From assembly GCA_023266575.1 (NCBI GenBank), contig JAHFPV010000005.1, positions 1-64,000 on the forward strand: 64,000 bases of DNA, read 5' to 3'. Position numbers and translations under genes: made by a program. Source of the stretch: Sphingobium sp. GTDB lineage: Bacteria; Pseudomonadota; Alphaproteobacteria; Sphingomonadales; Sphingomonadaceae. Positions 53,903 through 61,315 of this stretch are shown in pieces (position 1 is the stretch's first letter; each line of letters starts with the position of its first letter). A model generated the notes under the pieces. It made no database searches and was not told where the DNA came from. It saw only the letters and a program-made list of their open reading frames with translations.

Positions 53903-54925
53903 ATGACTGACACGACACAGATGAACATGATCCAGGCGATCAACAGCGCCATGGACGTGATGATGGAGCGCGATCCCACCGTCGTGGTGATGGGCGAGGA
54001 TGTCGGCTTTTTCGGCGGGGTGTTCCGCGCCACTGCCGGACTGCAACAGAAATATGGCAAGAACCGCGTGTTCGATACGCCGATCACCGAATGCGGCATC
54101 ATCGGCGTCGCCGTGGGCATGGGCGCCTATGGCCTGCGGCCGGTGCCGGAAATCCAGTTTGCCGACTATATCTATCCCGCGCTCGACCAGCTCGTGTCGG
54201 AAGCCGCGCGGTTGCGCTATCGCTCGGCGGGCGAGTTCATCGCGCCGATGACGGTGCGGTCGCCCTTTGGCGGCGGCATCTTCGGGGGCCAGACGCACAG
54301 CCAGTCGCCCGAAGGCATCTTCACCCATTGTTCGGGGATCAAGACGGTGATCCCGTCCACCCCCTATGATGCCAAGGGGCTGCTGATCGCCGCGATCGAG
54401 GATAATGATCCGACCATCTTCTTTGAACCCAAGCGCATCTATAACGGCCCGTTCGATGGCGAATATGACACGCCCGCGACCAGTTGGGCCGGCCATGCCG
54501 ACGCGCAGGTGCCAACCGGCTATTATCGCATCCCGCTTGGCAAGGCGCGGATCGCGCGGGCGGGCGGGGCGCTGACGATCCTCTGCTATGGCACGATGGT
54601 CCATGTCGTTGAGCATACGGTTGCGATGCTGGGGTTGGACGCGGAGATTGTCGACCTGCGCAGTCTGGTGCCGCTCGACATCGAAACGATCGAGGCGTCC
54701 GTGAAAAAGACCGGGCGCTGCCTGATCGTGCATGAAGCGACCCGCACCAGCGGTTTTGGCGCGGAATTGCTCGCCCAGGTGCAGGAACGCTGCTTCCATC
54801 ACCTCGAAGCGCCGATCGAGCGGGTGACCGGCTTCGACACGCCTTATCCGCATAGTCTGGAATGGGCCTATTTCCCCGGTCCCGTCCGTATCCGCGAAGC
54901 CATCAACAAGATCATGAAGGATTGA
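53903..54925 (+). CDS. bkdA2: Branched-chain 2-oxoacid dehydrogenase E1 beta subunit
   Basis: 340 residues, transketolase-like pyrimidine-binding domain: MNMIQAINSAMDVMMERDPT, GEDVGFFGGVFRATAGLQ, DTPITECGIIGVAVGMGAYG and the C-terminal GFDTPYPHSLEWAYFPGP. Forms the alpha2beta2 E1 with BkdA1. The ATG at 53903 follows a GAAGGATGG ribosome site contributed by the end of the repeat element. Confidence 0.96.
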   Translation: MTDTTQMNMIQAINSAMDVMMERDPTVVVMGEDVGFFGGVFRATAGLQQKYGKNRVFDTPITECGIIGVAVGMGAYGLRPVPEIQFADYIYPALDQLVSEAARLRYRSAGEFIAPMTVRSPFGGGIFGGQTHSQSPEGIFTHCSGIKTVIPSTPYDAKGLLIAAIEDNDPTIFFEPKRIYNGPFDGEYDTPATSWAGHADAQVPTGYYRIPLGKARIARAGGALTILCYGTMVHVVEHTVAMLGLDAEIVDLRSLVPLDIETIEASVKKTGRCLIVHEATRTSGFGAELLAQVQERCFHHLEAPIERVTGFDTPYPHSLEWAYFPGPVRIREAINKIMKD

Positions 54926-54939
54926 CCTTCAACCACCTT

Positions 54940-55017
54940 CCGTTCGTTTCGAGCGAAGTCGAGAAACGGAAGCGCAGTTTCAAGTCATGTGTCTCGACTT
55001 CGCTCGACACGAACGGA
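54940..55017. repeat. CTCGACTTCGCTCGA-type palindromic repeat between bkd E1beta and E2
   Basis: CCGTTCGTTTCGAGCGAAGT (start) and TCTCGACTTCGCTCGACACG (end) form long inverted arms. The GGAGC at its right edge doubles as the E2 ribosome-binding site. A half copy lies at 93-118. Confidence 0.8.
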
Positions 55018-55025
55018 GCTTTTTT

Positions 55026-56327
55026 ATGGCCCTCTTTACATTCAAGCTGCCCGACATTGGTGAGGGCATAGCACAGGCCGAGATCGTCGGCTGGCACGTC
55101 AAGGTCGGTGACCGGGTCGAAGAGGACCAGCCGATCGCCGACATGATGACCGACAAGGCCACGGTCGAGATGGAAAGCCCTGTCGCAGGCATAGTCGTGC
55201 GACTGGCGGGCGAAGAAGGCGATCAGGTCTCGATCGGCGCGATGCTGGTGGAGATTGAGGTTGAGGGCGAGGACGTCGCTGCGCCCATGCCGCCGGTCGA
55301 GGTGATTGAGGCGGAAACAGCTGGCGCAACCGAAATTGCGGAAGCTGAAAAACCCCTCCCCTTCAGGGGAGGGGTTGGGGTGGGGCCTGTCAACGATAGC
55401 GCTTCACTTGCCGAACCGCCCCACACCCCGACCCCCTCCCCTGAAGGAGAGGAGGAGAAGGCCAACGCCCCCATCCTCGCCTCCCCAGCCGTCCGCGCCC
55501 GCGCGAAGGACTTGGGAATCGATCTGGCGCAAGTGAAGTCCGCAGGCGATCATATCCGCCATGCGGATCTCGACGCCTATCTGCTCTATGGGCAGGGGCA
55601 GGGCTATCGCGCGGCGGGTGCGTCTGCGCGCCGTCCCGACGAGCAGGTCAAGGTCATCGGGATGCGCCGCCGCATCGCGGAGAATATGGCCGCGTCCAAG
55701 CGGCACATTCCCCATTTCACCTATGTCGAGGAAATCGACGTCACCGCATTGGAGGTGCTGCGCGAACAGCTCAACGCCAGCCGGGGCGACAAGCCCAAGC
55801 TCACCATGCTGCCGCTGCTGATCGTCGCGATCTGCAAGACTTTACCCGATTTCCCGATGCTCAACGCCCGCTATGATGATGAGGCGGGGGTGGTGACACG
55901 CCATGGATCGGTGCATCTGGGGTTGGCGACGCAGACCGATGCGGGGCTGATGGTGCCGGTGATCCGCGACGCGCAGGACCGCAATGTCTGGCAATTGGCG
56001 AGCGAAATCCGCCGCCTGGCCGATGCCGCGCGGTCGGGCAAGGCGAAGTCGGAAGAACTGTCCGGCTCCACTTTGACGCTGACGTCATTGGGTCCGCTGG
56101 GCGGCATCGCCACGACCCCGGTCATCAACCGGCCGGAAGTGGCGATCATCGGTCCCAACCGCGTGATCGAACGGCCTGTATTCCGGGGCAAGGAGATCGT
56201 CGCGGCGAAGCTGATGAACCTGTCGATCAGCTGCGATCATCGCGTCGTCGATGGCTGGGACGCGGCGAGCTATGTGCAGGCGATCCGCAAATTGCTCGAA
56301 AGCCCCGCCTTGCTGTTCGTGGATTAA
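55026..56327 (+). CDS. bkdB: Branched-chain 2-oxoacid dehydrogenase E2 (dihydrolipoamide acyltransferase)
   Basis: 433 residues: lipoyl domain (FKLPDIGEGIAQAEIVGWHV, lipoyl Lys44 in MTDKATVEM), linker, E3/E1-binding domain (ILASPAVRARAKDLGIDLAQ, about 147-185), second linker, catalytic domain with SCDHRVVDGWD. The linker at about residues 109-143 reads PLPFRGGVGVG ... PPHTPTPSPEGEEE, which is the translation of an in-frame palindromic repeat (55352-55455), a clear insertion. No E3 gene follows; lpdA at 31 kb may supply it. Confidence 0.95.
   Translation: MALFTFKLPDIGEGIAQAEIVGWHVKVGDRVEEDQPIADMMTDKATVEMESPVAGIVVRLAGEEGDQVSIGAMLVEIEVEGEDVAAPMPPVEVIEAETAGATEIAEAEKPLPFRGGVGVGPVNDSASLAEPPHTPTPSPEGEEEKANAPILASPAVRARAKDLGIDLAQVKSAGDHIRHADLDAYLLYGQGQGYRAAGASARRPDEQVKVIGMRRRIAENMAASKRHIPHFTYVEEIDVTALEVLREQLNASRGDKPKLTMLPLLIVAICKTLPDFPMLNARYDDEAGVVTRHGSVHLGLATQTDAGLMVPVIRDAQDRNVWQLASEIRRLADAARSGKAKSEELSGSTLTLTSLGPLGGIATTPVINRPEVAIIGPNRVIERPVFRGKEIVAAKLMNLSISCDHRVVDGWDAASYVQAIRKLLESPALLFVD
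55352..55455. repeat. Palindromic repeat inserted in-frame within bkdB
   Basis: ACCCCTCCCCTTCAGGGGAG ... GGTTGGGGTGGGG and, inverted, CCCCACACCCCGACCCCCTC ... CCTGAAGGAGAGG. Length and frame keep the reading frame open (35 codons). Confidence 0.85.
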
Positions 56328-56330
56328 AAT

Positions 56331-56810
56331 TCAGCGCATCGTCGCGCGATAGCTGAGCCGTCCGGCATGGCCGGGCGGCACCGCTTGCGGTAGCGACCAG
56401 CGGACATGGGTGATATCGGCGGCCACGGCGCGGCGCGTGCCGCCCAGTGGCGTGGGCAGCCATAGCTGCTCCATCCGGCCCCAATGCGCGCCGCCATCGA
56501 CGGACACCTGCATGGTCGGGTCGGTCGGGTCTATCTGCGCGCCACGCGGCAGCGGGCGCACCACGGCCTGATCGCGCAGCGGCGCGCTGCCGTCATTGCG
56601 CCAATGGACGATGACGATCAGCTGGTCGCCCGGCGCAACCCGGTCGGCGCTGGCTAAGATGCGGCGGGAGCGGCCGTTAACGTCGGTCGTCACCCGCTCG
56701 ACGAACATCTGCGTGTCGAGCCGGACGCCCGGTTGCGCCCATGCCACCTGCGACGCCGCAAGGCCCGTCAGCGCGATCATCCATGACAATGTGGCGGCCT
56801 TCATGCCCAT
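56331..56810 (-). CDS. Secreted hypothetical protein (159 aa), DUF11-like
   Basis: Sec signal peptide (KAATLSWMIALTGLAASQVA, cleavage after WAQ) and a mature beta-sandwich-like domain: LDTQMFVERVTTDVNGRSRR, DQLIVIVHWRNDGSAPLRDQ, VSVDGGAHWGRMEQLWL, ending SYRATMR. Resembles DUF11/CARDB-type surface repeats: adhesion or structural role possible. ATG 56804 is an alternative start. Convergent with bkdB, 3 bp apart. Confidence 0.75.
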   Translation of the reverse strand: MGMKAATLSWMIALTGLAASQVAWAQPGVRLDTQMFVERVTTDVNGRSRRILASADRVAPGDQLIVIVHWRNDGSAPLRDQAVVRPLPRGAQIDPTDPTMQVSVDGGAHWGRMEQLWLPTPLGGTRRAVAADITHVRWSLPQAVPPGHAGRLSYRATMR

Positions 56811-56975
56811 TCCCGTTCTGCGTTCCCATGTCCGTCCCTAGAACGGCTGGGCCAATATTTGGTTAAGCCGCTGTTTTCCTGCGCCCGGTCATGGTCCCGC
56901 CCTGCTTTGCAAATTGACGCCCGGTGGCAGCGGGCGCACATCGGACTGGTCTTTCGACCGGAGAATCAATCCACC

Positions 56976-58130
56976 GTGAAACTGCCCGAACAGCAGGAAA
57001 TCAACCGCAGGCGCGACCGGCTGCTGGCGTCGATCGCGCTGACGGCGGGGATCGGGCTGATGCTGGCGCTGCCCTTTGCGTTGCGCGCGGGGGCGGAGTT
57101 TTTCCTGCCGTTGACCGCCGCGCTGGTGATCGCGATCGCGCTGGTGCCGCTGCTCGAATGGATGGAGCGGCACCGGCTGCCGTCGGGGCTGGCCGCGCTG
57201 CTGGCCGTGATCGGCTTTCTGGTGGTGGCCAATACCGCGCTTGTGCTGATCATCGTGCCGGCCACCGACTGGTTCCGCATCCTGCCGCAACGACTGCCGC
57301 AGATTCAGGCGAACCTGGCCCCGCTCATAGATTTCTATTCCAACCTCCAGCGCTTCGTAGATGAAACGGTGCAGATGCTGGCGACCGGGCCGGTCGCAGC
57401 GGCGCAGACCGCGACGGTTGATACGCCGCGATCCCTGCTCCAATTTGCCGCCATGTCTGCCCCGGCGGCGATCATCCAGATGGTGTTCGCGCTGCTCATC
57501 ATCTACTTCTTCCTGGCGGGCTGGACCCGGCTGCGGCGGCGCACGATCAACAGCCGCGACAGTTTCGACGGCGCGCTGGCGGTGGCGCGGGTGATCCAGA
57601 ATGTGGTCGATGCGACGTCGGCCTATGTCATCACCATTGCCGTCATCAACCTGTGCCTGGGGCTGGCGGTCGCGCTGGCACTGTGGCTGATCGGGATGCC
57701 GTCACCCCTGATGTGGGGTGGCATCGTCGCGCTGCTGAACTTCATACCCTATTTCGGGCCGATGCTGGCTGCGGTGCTGCTGGCGCTGGGCGGGCTGATG
57801 GTGTTTGACGATGTGTGGGTGGCGATGATGCCTGCGGCCTTGCAGGTCGGCTTTCATCTGGTCGAGGCCAATGTGATCACGCCCACGGTGCTGGGGCGGC
57901 GGCTGACGATGAACCCGTTGCTGATTCTCGTGTCGCTCACCTTCTGGGGCTGGGTGTGGGGGACGCCGGGCGCGCTGCTGGGGGTGCCGCTGCTGATCAT
58001 CATCCAGACCGTCGTCTCGGCCGCTGGCACGCCCGATATCGCCGGTTTCCTGTTCGAGCAGGGGACGCTGACGGTCGCGCCGCGCAAAGAAAGTGACGAG
58101 AATGCGAAAACAGCCGATGCGGACGGTTGA
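56976..58130 (+). CDS. AI-2E transporter family (UPF0118) permease
   Basis: 384 residues with seven to eight hydrophobic helices in the PerM/TqsA arrangement: a helix pair at the N-terminus (ASIALTAGIGLMLALPFALR), a long amphipathic middle, and the conserved C-terminal LNFIPYFGPMLAAVLLALGG, ANVITPTVLGRRLTMNPLLI, GVPLLIIIQTV. Substrates range from AI-2 to Na+/H+ exchange. GTG 56976 with GGAGA upstream is chosen; the open frame to 56859 overlaps the divergent gene promoter. Confidence 0.88.
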   Translation: MKLPEQQEINRRRDRLLASIALTAGIGLMLALPFALRAGAEFFLPLTAALVIAIALVPLLEWMERHRLPSGLAALLAVIGFLVVANTALVLIIVPATDWFRILPQRLPQIQANLAPLIDFYSNLQRFVDETVQMLATGPVAAAQTATVDTPRSLLQFAAMSAPAAIIQMVFALLIIYFFLAGWTRLRRRTINSRDSFDGALAVARVIQNVVDATSAYVITIAVINLCLGLAVALALWLIGMPSPLMWGGIVALLNFIPYFGPMLAAVLLALGGLMVFDDVWVAMMPAALQVGFHLVEANVITPTVLGRRLTMNPLLILVSLTFWGWVWGTPGALLGVPLLIIIQTVVSAAGTPDIAGFLFEQGTLTVAPRKESDENAKTADADG

Positions 58131-58172
58131 CAGTCCCGGCGGACGCACATAGACGGCGCTTCCACACCGAAC

Positions 58173-58249
58173 GCGGGTGTAGCTCAGTTGGTTAGAGTGC
58201 CGGCCTGTCACGCCGGAGGTCGCGGGTTCGAGCCCCGTCACTCGCGCCA
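58173..58249 (+). tRNA. tRNA-Asp (anticodon GTC), copy 1
   Basis: GCGGGTG acceptor, D-arm AGCTCAGTTGGTTAGAGT, anticodon loop CTGTCAC (GTC), T-arm GCGGGTTCGAGCCCCGT, discriminator G, encoded CCA. 77 nt; identical to copy 2. Confidence 0.98.
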
Positions 58250-58331
58250 CTTTCCTTGACCGGAAGGTGGGAATAAGGTGGATCAGACAGCATCGTCTGG
58301 GGACTAAAGTCCCGAACGGATGTCACCCTGC

Positions 58332-58408
58332 GCGGGTGTAGCTCAGTTGGTTAGAGTGCCGGCCTGTCACGCCGGAGGTCGCGGGTTCGAGCCCCGTCAC
58401 TCGCGCCA
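58332..58408 (+). tRNA. tRNA-Asp (anticodon GTC), copy 2
   Basis: Identical in all 77 nt to the copy at 58173-58249 and 82 bp downstream of it. Presumably one transcript, processed into two tRNAs. Confidence 0.98.
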
Positions 58409-58489
58409 TTTCCTGCCGATGCAGGGGATGGCGCAATCGCGCAGATGAACGGGCCGACACATGGAGTATCGGCCCGCCTGTCCTTGAAG

Positions 58490-59221
58490 CTACAGATTGT
58501 CGCCCGTGATCGCGGGAGCCAGCGGTTCGTTTGCCAGCCAGCGATAGATGCCGCCTGCGGCCAGCGCGCCGACCATCGGGGCCAGCCAGAACAGCCATAA
58601 TTGCTGCACCGCCAGCCCGCCGACCAACAGCGCCGGACCCGTGCTGCGCGCCGGATTGACCGATGTGTTGGTCACCGGAATGCTGATCAGGTGAATGAGC
58701 GTCAGCGCCAGCCCGATCGCGATCGGCGCAAAGCCTGCGGGCGCGCGGCTGTCGGTCGATCCCAGGATGATGACCAGGAAACCCAGCGTCAGCACCGCCT
58801 CGATCACAAAGCCCGCTTCCATGCTGTAGCCGCCGGGCGACTGCGCGCCATAGCCGTTGACCGCCAGCCCGGTGCCGGTCAGGGCAAAATCCGGCTGGCC
58901 GCTGGCGATGAACAGCAACAGTTGCGCCGCGATGACGGCACCGATCAGTTGCGCGATGATATAGGGGGCGATGTCGCGCACCGGAAAGCGCCCGCCAGCC
59001 CACAGGCCGACGGTAACGGCGGGATTGAGGTGGCAGCCCGAAATATGGCCGATCGAATAGGCCATGGTCAGTACCGTCAGCCCGAACGCCAGGCTGACGC
59101 CCAGCAGGCCGATGCCGACATCAGGGAAGGCCGCCGCCAGCACCGCGCTGCCGCAGCCGCCGAAAACCAGCCAGAATGTGCCGAACGCTTCTGCAAACAG
59201 CCTTTTGCTCATGGGAACCAT
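58490..59221 (-). CDS. aqpZ: Aquaporin Z-type water channel
   Basis: 243 residues with six helices and two NPA boxes (HLNPAVTV and SVNPARST). [20 protein letters not shown] start and the [19 protein letters not shown] end are AqpZ-like. Start ATG 59221 with AGGAGG 8 nt upstream decides between it and ATG 59212. The 270-bp region upstream (59222-59491) is gene-free; nothing else is seen there. Confidence 0.95.
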   Translation of the reverse strand: MVPMSKRLFAEAFGTFWLVFGGCGSAVLAAAFPDVGIGLLGVSLAFGLTVLTMAYSIGHISGCHLNPAVTVGLWAGGRFPVRDIAPYIIAQLIGAVIAAQLLLFIASGQPDFALTGTGLAVNGYGAQSPGGYSMEAGFVIEAVLTLGFLVIILGSTDSRAPAGFAPIAIGLALTLIHLISIPVTNTSVNPARSTGPALLVGGLAVQQLWLFWLAPMVGALAAGGIYRWLANEPLAPAITGDNL

Positions 59222-59491
59222 CGCATCGTCCTCCTGTGGGGGTTGGCAAGGGCCACCGACAGGCTGTGTTTCCCCCGGCGCGCGGTGGCCGCCGCCCGGT
59301 GGTTCAGATGTGACGGGCAGGGGGCAGGATCGCGCCATAAGCGCGCCTTCTGTATCGACTGGTGCATGGACATGGCTTTGCCCCCGTTCCGCAGTCAGGA
59401 AGCAGCGCGCGCCTCCGCAACCGGGGACAGGCCGTTACGCTTCCTCAACGGAACAGATACAGGCAGGCGGTGCGCTTGTCACCGCTGTTAA

Positions 59492-59734
59492 TCAGCCGCG
59501 CCGCCAGCGGCCCGTCTCCATCCACGCGAGAAGGCGGCGCAGCGGTAATATCCAGATCCACACGATGCCCAGAACGACATAGAGCGGCGTCTGCGCCCAG
59601 ACCGGCAGCGAGCCGATCAGGCCCGACAGGCTGGCCACCATCACCGCCCACAGCGCGATCAGCCCGACGATCGCCAGCATCCCCGCCGGCTTGCGCCAGC
59701 TTGGCTGATGATAATGGCGCGGGTCGATGCTCAT
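59492..59734 (-). CDS. DUF2842 small membrane protein
   Basis: 80 residues with two transmembrane helices: PAGMLAIVGLIALWAVMVAS and TPLYVVLGIVWIWILPLRRL, typical of DUF2842 in alphaproteobacteria. It starts within the fau stop (ATGA, 4 nt), so it is coupled to it. Function unknown. Confidence 0.9.
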   Translation of the reverse strand: MSIDPRHYHQPSWRKPAGMLAIVGLIALWAVMVASLSGLIGSLPVWAQTPLYVVLGIVWIWILPLRRLLAWMETGRWRRG

Positions 59735-60312
59735 ACCAGTGGCCCTTCGATCAGTTCGACTTCGGTCAGCACCATATGCAGCGGCAAGTCCCACGGATCG
59801 GCAGGCACGGCATCCTGCTCCTGCACCGACCAGGCGATGCCGATGCGCAAAGCGTCGGGGAAGCGGGCAAAGGCGCGGTCATAATAGCCGCCGCCCTGAC
59901 CCAGTCGATTGAGGGCGCGATCGAACCCGACCAGCGGGGCGATGATGACGTCGGGCGTCACCGGACCATTGCCGGGTTCGGGATGGCTGGTGCGGAACGG
60001 GCCGGGCAGCAAGATGTCGTCGGGCTGCCAGCGCAGAAAATCCATGCTGCCCAGCCGATCCAGCACGCGCGGCAGCGCCACGGTCTTGCCCATGGCGCTC
60101 AGCTGATGCGCCAGCCGCTGGGCAGGCGCTTCATCGTCCAGCCCCATATAGAGCGCGACCACCTGTGCATCGGCGATGCGCCGGGCGAGGGGTGAGGGCA
60201 GCACCTTGAACGCCAGCCGGTGCGCCAGCGGATCGAGCGTCGAGACAAAGGCACGGCGGCGGTCGCGCGCGATCTGGCGCAAGCTCGTCTTGTCGATGGT
60301 GTCGCCGTTCAT
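59731..60312 (-). CDS. fau: 5-formyltetrahydrofolate cyclo-ligase
   Basis: 193 residues. Converts 5-formyl-THF to methenyl-THF using ATP. Signatures: a basic N-terminal helix (RQIARDRRRAF), VALYMGLDDEAP, and LNRLGQGGGYYDRAFARFP. Lies just after the 6S RNA, the classic ssrS-fau arrangement, and before DUF2842. Confidence 0.95.
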   Translation of the reverse strand: MNGDTIDKTSLRQIARDRRRAFVSTLDPLAHRLAFKVLPSPLARRIADAQVVALYMGLDDEAPAQRLAHQLSAMGKTVALPRVLDRLGSMDFLRWQPDDILLPGPFRTSHPEPGNGPVTPDVIIAPLVGFDRALNRLGQGGGYYDRAFARFPDALRIGIAWSVQEQDAVPADPWDLPLHMVLTEVELIEGPLV

Positions 60313-60336
60313 TCGTAAATCTGCCTATTCACTATC

Positions 60337-60402
60337 GTGTTCCCGCGCAGGCGGGAACCCAGTCCGGCCCGATGCACTGGGTTCCCGCCTGCGCGGGAAC
60401 AC
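60337..60402. repeat. Perfect inverted repeat with 27-bp arms
   Basis: Arms start GTGTTCCCGCGCAGGCGGGA and end with the exact complement, separated by 12 nt (60364-60375). Each arm is itself palindromic, as at 18267-18326. It lies between the 6S RNA 3' end and fau and may end 6S transcription or process the joint transcript. Confidence 0.88.
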
Positions 60403-60430
60403 GTCTATATTTGGATCGCTTGCCTTGGAA

Positions 60431-60600
60431 GGGTGACGGGACCGCCTTGGCCGTTTGCTGGAAAATCCTCTGACGCCTCAACGTCAGGTGGGGACCATAT
60501 AGATCGGACCGGAGCCCGCCCAGGGACAGCCCCCTAGGATGTGATTATCGCCTCAGGGATGTTCGCTAAAGCTCGTACCAGGCAGTACCCGTCAACCCCA
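60431..60600 (-). ncRNA. ssrS: 6S RNA (SsrS)
   Basis: On the minus strand between zapA and fau. The ends pair (TGACGGGTACTGCC with GGCGGTCCCGTCA). The centre has CCCTGAGGCGATAATC, like the CCCTGAGCCGATA of E. coli 6S, and CGGGCTCCGGTCCG opposite, giving the open promoter-mimic bubble that binds sigma-70 RNA polymerase. Ends are approximate (about 170 nt). The zapA-ssrS-fau order is a well-known linkage. Confidence 0.88.
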
Positions 60601-60602
60601 AT

Positions 60603-60938
60603 CTAGGCGTCCGCGGCGCGGGCGGCAAGCCCGTCGCGCAGCTTTTCTATCCGCGCGGCCAGCGCCTCGATCGCTTGCGCCGCCGGTTCATCCTCTGCCT
60701 CCAGCGCCAGCCTTTGCTGGCGGGCGGCGGTGTCGCGGCGCAAGTCGTTCAATTCGTCGGCCAGGAACAAAGCGGCGAACAGCAGGCTGCGCACCTCCGT
60801 CATGCCCGGCATCCCCTGCTGCGCGGCGCGCGCCTTCTCCTCGATCAGGCTGGCGAGATGGGTCAGATGCGCCTCCTCACCATCGCGGCATCGTATGTCA
60901 TAATGGCGTCCGGCAATGTGCAGCGTGGTTTCAGCCAA
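60603..60938 (-). CDS. zapA: Cell division protein ZapA
   Basis: 111 residues. N-terminal beta domain with LHIAGRHYDIRCRDGEEAHL and a long C-terminal coiled coil (LADELNDLRRDTAARQQRLA). ZapA cross-links FtsZ filaments at the Z ring. The stop lies 2 nt before the 6S RNA start estimate, so the RNA may be cut from the zapA transcript or have a promoter inside the gene. The upstream small ORF overlaps by 8 nt. Confidence 0.93.
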   Translation of the reverse strand: MAETTLHIAGRHYDIRCRDGEEAHLTHLASLIEEKARAAQQGMPGMTEVRSLLFAALFLADELNDLRRDTAARQQRLALEAEDEPAAQAIEALAARIEKLRDGLAARAADA

Positions 60939-61137
60939 TGGTCCGCCCTTTCAGATCGGCGATCAGATCATCGAGCGAACGCAGCGCCGCGCGCGCGCCG
61001 TCCACATCGATATCCTGACCGCTCATGGGGAGTGGGGAGGGGGATGGGGCAGCCGCAAGGCGGGCCACATCCTGTTCGAGCCGACCCACTGCACGTTCCA
61101 GCGTGCCAATTGCCTGCATCATGCGCTCGCTTGCCAT
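60931..61137 (-). CDS. Small coiled-coil protein upstream of zapA
   Basis: 68 residues, helix-rich: MQAIGTLERAVGRLEQDVAR at the start, a flexible Pro/Ser loop and ARAALRSLDDLIADLKGRTI at the end, a heptad-like pattern. It overlaps zapA by 8 nt. The location suggests a ZapA partner, but no family is recognised. Confidence 0.7.
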   Translation of the reverse strand: MASERMMQAIGTLERAVGRLEQDVARLAAAPSPSPLPMSGQDIDVDGARAALRSLDDLIADLKGRTIG

Positions 61138-61315
61138 TCGTCACGCATAGCGAAACTTGGCGCGGCACAAAAGCGATCATTGGACCCACAAGAGGCCGCT
61201 TTCCGGCCCGCCGCGGTTGACGCATGGGGCTTGACGCGACAAAGGAGGCGCGATCTCGACTCGCCCGCACAGCCTGCGGGCAGGTCGTCCTGTTCAGGAA
61301 AGACGCACGCTGCCG

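Noticed and set aside
57702-58250. Minus-strand frame starting MARVTGLEPATSGVTG
   Set aside because: This peptide is the well-known false translation of the antisense of tRNA-Asp; the frame then runs antisense to the permease.
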